Origin: Elysia crispata
Lineage: Eukaryota; Mollusca; Gastropoda; Plakobranchidae
DNA: 64,000 nt
Direction of reading: 5' to 3'
Assembly (NCBI GenBank): GCA_033675545.1
Contig: JAWDGP010004033.1
Location: 588,501 to 652,500, forward strand
The notes under the pieces were generated by a model, which worked only from the letters and a program-made list of their open reading frames with translations, searched no databases and was not told the origin of the DNA. Position numbers and translations under genes: made by a program. Of the stretch, positions 25,231-64,000 are shown in pieces (position 1 is the first letter of the stretch; every line of letters begins with the position of its first letter).

Positions 25231-27137
25231 ATTTTTTTTTTGATTCTCATCCCAGTTTTTGTCATTGAGTCGATAAGTTAAGGGAATTTTTATTCATCAG
25301 TATGGTATAAAAAAATTCCGGTTGCGCCTTTTCGTCAAACTTCTGCCTTGCCCGACGGAGGCCTTTGTTCCATATGCAAAAAAAAAATCTGATATCATTA
25401 GTCTGCTGTCGCTATTTTGATCCTCAAAGATTGTTACAATCGGTAAATTTCCCTTCACTTCCAAGGCCAATGGCCTCATGAGATTATATTAGAGTCCTTA
25501 GATTTGCAAAATATTTAAAATAGTAAAAAAAAAAAAAAAGTTGCTATTTTTAAAGATGTTGTATACCGAAGTTTAAATTGTTTCTTCTGCGTCATTCATC
25601 AAGCCTGCTTTTTTACATCAATGTTCAGTCCTGAGTACACGATATATATTTTGAGGTGCGCGTCTCACTACCTGCTTGCTGTGGTCAAAAACTGGAAAAA
25701 CTGTACAGGTATTGACACAGCAATTGATTATAATAATGATTAAAACTACCAAGTCGAAAATTTATTTTATATAGATATCTTTACAACCTGACATGATCTC
25801 TGATGTCATTACAAAATTTTTGTTTCATAGTCTCATATCTCGCAGACATATTGTACTCAAAACCCATGAACTCGGAAGATGTCATGAAATAAAATGTGCT
25901 TAAATCAGATCATTGTTTTGTTGCTATTTTAATTTCCCAGATTAAATTGTTTTTAATGTATTAAAATTATTATTCTTAACATTATCATCATCATCATTTT
26001 GTATTACGAGTAAAATAAATGTATGATTATAAATTCGACATATTTTTGGTAACTTAATGCCAAAAAGCATTTCATTCAAAGAATTGAATGCGACTACACC
26101 AGACATTTAACGAGCTCAAATTGGTCTTCCAAAGCATGTCCCAGCAATAAAGTCAATCTTTAACTTAAAAATGCAAAAAGAAGAGTATTTTTTTCATAAT
26201 TTTATTCCATGCTTCAATGCATAATAAAAAAAGAATCACAGTAAAGTATGATTTGAAAGTGCTTTTCCAGACTTGAGGAATTTTACAACCATAAGGTTAA
26301 CAGTACTGTGTTGACAAAAATTCGTTAAGCAGATTCATTTTTTCAAATTAATTTCAATGTCATTAACATTAACTTAAAAAAAGGGAAGAAAACGACATAA
26401 AATAAACCATTTGTAATCATGTTATATAAAGTAAAACACGGGCGTTTGTTTTTTTTTCAAGTATTTAAATATTTTACTAAAACAAACTATTGCTGGTATA
26501 CATTATCACTTTGAAAAAACTTTTTTTTATCGGAATTTGGATATTCTTAAATAAGCTTGAAGACAGTAAACGAGATAAATATACTTTTCTAATACTTCAG
26601 TAGGAAAGCCTCTTTTTCCTATATTTCGCGAACAAAATTTGTGAGGAATGTTCCGAGTTCAAGTAGGATAATGTGATGAATAAACTGTTTATAAAACACC
26701 CTAAAATTGATCTCTCACTTTCTTTCTAAACTTGTAATAACTGATAAAAGAAATGTATAAATTCTTTAAGACAGAAGTGAAAGTAAAAATAAAATAGTTA
26801 TAAAATTTACTATTTCAGGATAGCGTGTAAATTGTCCATTCAACCTTAAAAACGATGAATGTAGAAGTCTCAAATGGACAGAATTTGTAAGTTAACGTTA
26901 CAGCGATATTTTGCATTTTTTTTGTTGAGATAAGAGATAAAGGTAGAGGTAGAGATAGAAAGAGACAGTGGGAGAAATAAAGACACCCTTTACCGACAGA
27001 AACCCTTATTGCAATGCCAGTTTCATTAGCTACGGCTTTATCCCCTACTTGGCAAAGGCTTATTACCCCCACCCGCTAAAGCTATGGCTCAAGACCTAAT
27101 ACAAAGTATAAAATGTGACCCTAATTTTGTCGCGCGT
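25231..27137. other. AT-rich spacer with the dynein 3' UTR
   Basis: No open frame of interest. The minus strand immediately downstream of the dynein stop must contain the 3' UTR, but its end is not evident. A lone ~55-bp-repeat phrase (TGCCTTGCCCGACGGAGGCC) occurs at about 25344-25363. Confidence 0.5.
26201..26206 (-). promoter_or_regulatory. Candidate polyadenylation signal AATAAA for DNAH1
   Basis: The first canonical AATAAA noticed on the minus strand after the dynein stop, about 930 bases downstream. Closer variant hexamers also exist: GATAAA near 27037, AGTAAA near 26808 and TATAAA near 26692. Site choice is therefore uncertain. Confidence 0.25.
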
Positions 27138-63491
<36,354 letters not shown>

Positions 63492-63799
63492 CTGAACAGA
63501 GCAATGAAATGCAGCAATATGAAAAGATTTATTTCGCAATAGAAAATAAATTGGAGATCTGCAAGTCTTCCTTGTATTAACTCTGTAGCTATACTTTTAT
63601 TTTGAAAAAATAATCAGTTTCCTTTTGTTTCGTTTGTTCTTTTTCATCATGCCTCAAAGCTATATAAAGAAAAAAAAAGAAAAACTTAAGCAGTTTAATT
63701 TTTATAAATTAAAAAAAAAAACAACCAAAAGTAGAATTATCATTCAATATTTTACCTGATTCGTGCACGATTGTAAATCGAACATTCTAAATTATTTTT

Positions 63800-63978
63800 A
63801 AGTCTCTTAGTCTCTCCCACCAAAGAATGAACTGGCAACCAGCTCCACACTAACATCAAGCTAGCCCAGGATTGTGTGACATGGAGAGAAGCGTGGCAAG
63901 TCGACAACAGAATGGCCTTCAACAGGCGGGATGACAAGGATAACAACAGTCTCTCCCAGAGCCTTATAGATAGGGTTA
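63800..63978 (+). mobile_element. Possible C-terminal fragment of a retrotransposon ORF
   Basis: A plus-strand frame reads TGNQLHTNIKLAQDCVTWRE, then AWQVDNRMAFNRRD and a stop at about 63981. The LAQDxxxWRE phrase resembles the LAKDRKQWREL near the end of the LINE remnant at the left edge. It sits in the DNAH1 intron upstream of window exon 1. The match is short, so it is only suggestive. Confidence 0.35.
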
Positions 63979-64000
63979 AATAATAATTGTGACATGCTGC

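Overview
ORGANISM. This is nuclear DNA of an animal: AT-rich, intron-rich, with GT-AG splicing and very dense microsatellites. The only confidently coding gene is the motor half of an axonemal dynein heavy chain, so the host makes motile cilia or flagella. The microsatellite-rich, degenerate-repeat style suggests a lophotrochozoan such as a mollusc, but that is a weak inference; nothing here fixes the species. LAYOUT. 1-900 holds a broken 3' end of a non-LTR retrotransposon followed by a TA-repeat tail. 900-5400 is gene-free, with large CT and ACT arrays and small diverged duplications. 5400-7700 is a long polypyrimidine block built of degenerate minisatellites, with an unusual five-unit array inside it whose units each form a hairpin and whose arms covary. 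7700-26000 is gene-free and includes a diverged head-to-tail duplication (about 10.0-17.4 kb against 18.1-25.2 kb) that carries many copies of a degenerate short repeat and a tRNA-like element in both copies. From 27138 to 63491, on the minus strand, lie 49 exons of a DNAH1 orthologue, from the AAA1 Walker B motif to the natural stop codon. The 5' part (tail, linker, AAA1 P-loop) lies beyond the right edge. The last 200 bases carry another retrotransposon-like fragment. GENE MODEL. The 49 exons sum to 7906 bases: one base finishing a split codon, then 2634 codons and a stop, with every junction in phase and every intron GT-AG. The exons encode, in order, the rest of AAA1, AAA2, AAA3, AAA4, stalk coil 1, the microtubule-binding tip, stalk coil 2, AAA5 with the buttress coil, AAA6 and the C-terminal domain. 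Family assignment rests on the C-terminal sequence and exon-by-exon similarity to remembered vertebrate DNAH1; no search was run. HUNT. No new multi-gene system was found. The observations most worth following are the covarying hairpin minisatellite at 6.27-6.53 kb, a possible in-frame exonisation of a trinucleotide repeat at the start of dynein exon 48, the 8 kb tandem duplication, and a higher-order 39-bp repeat inside a dynein intron.
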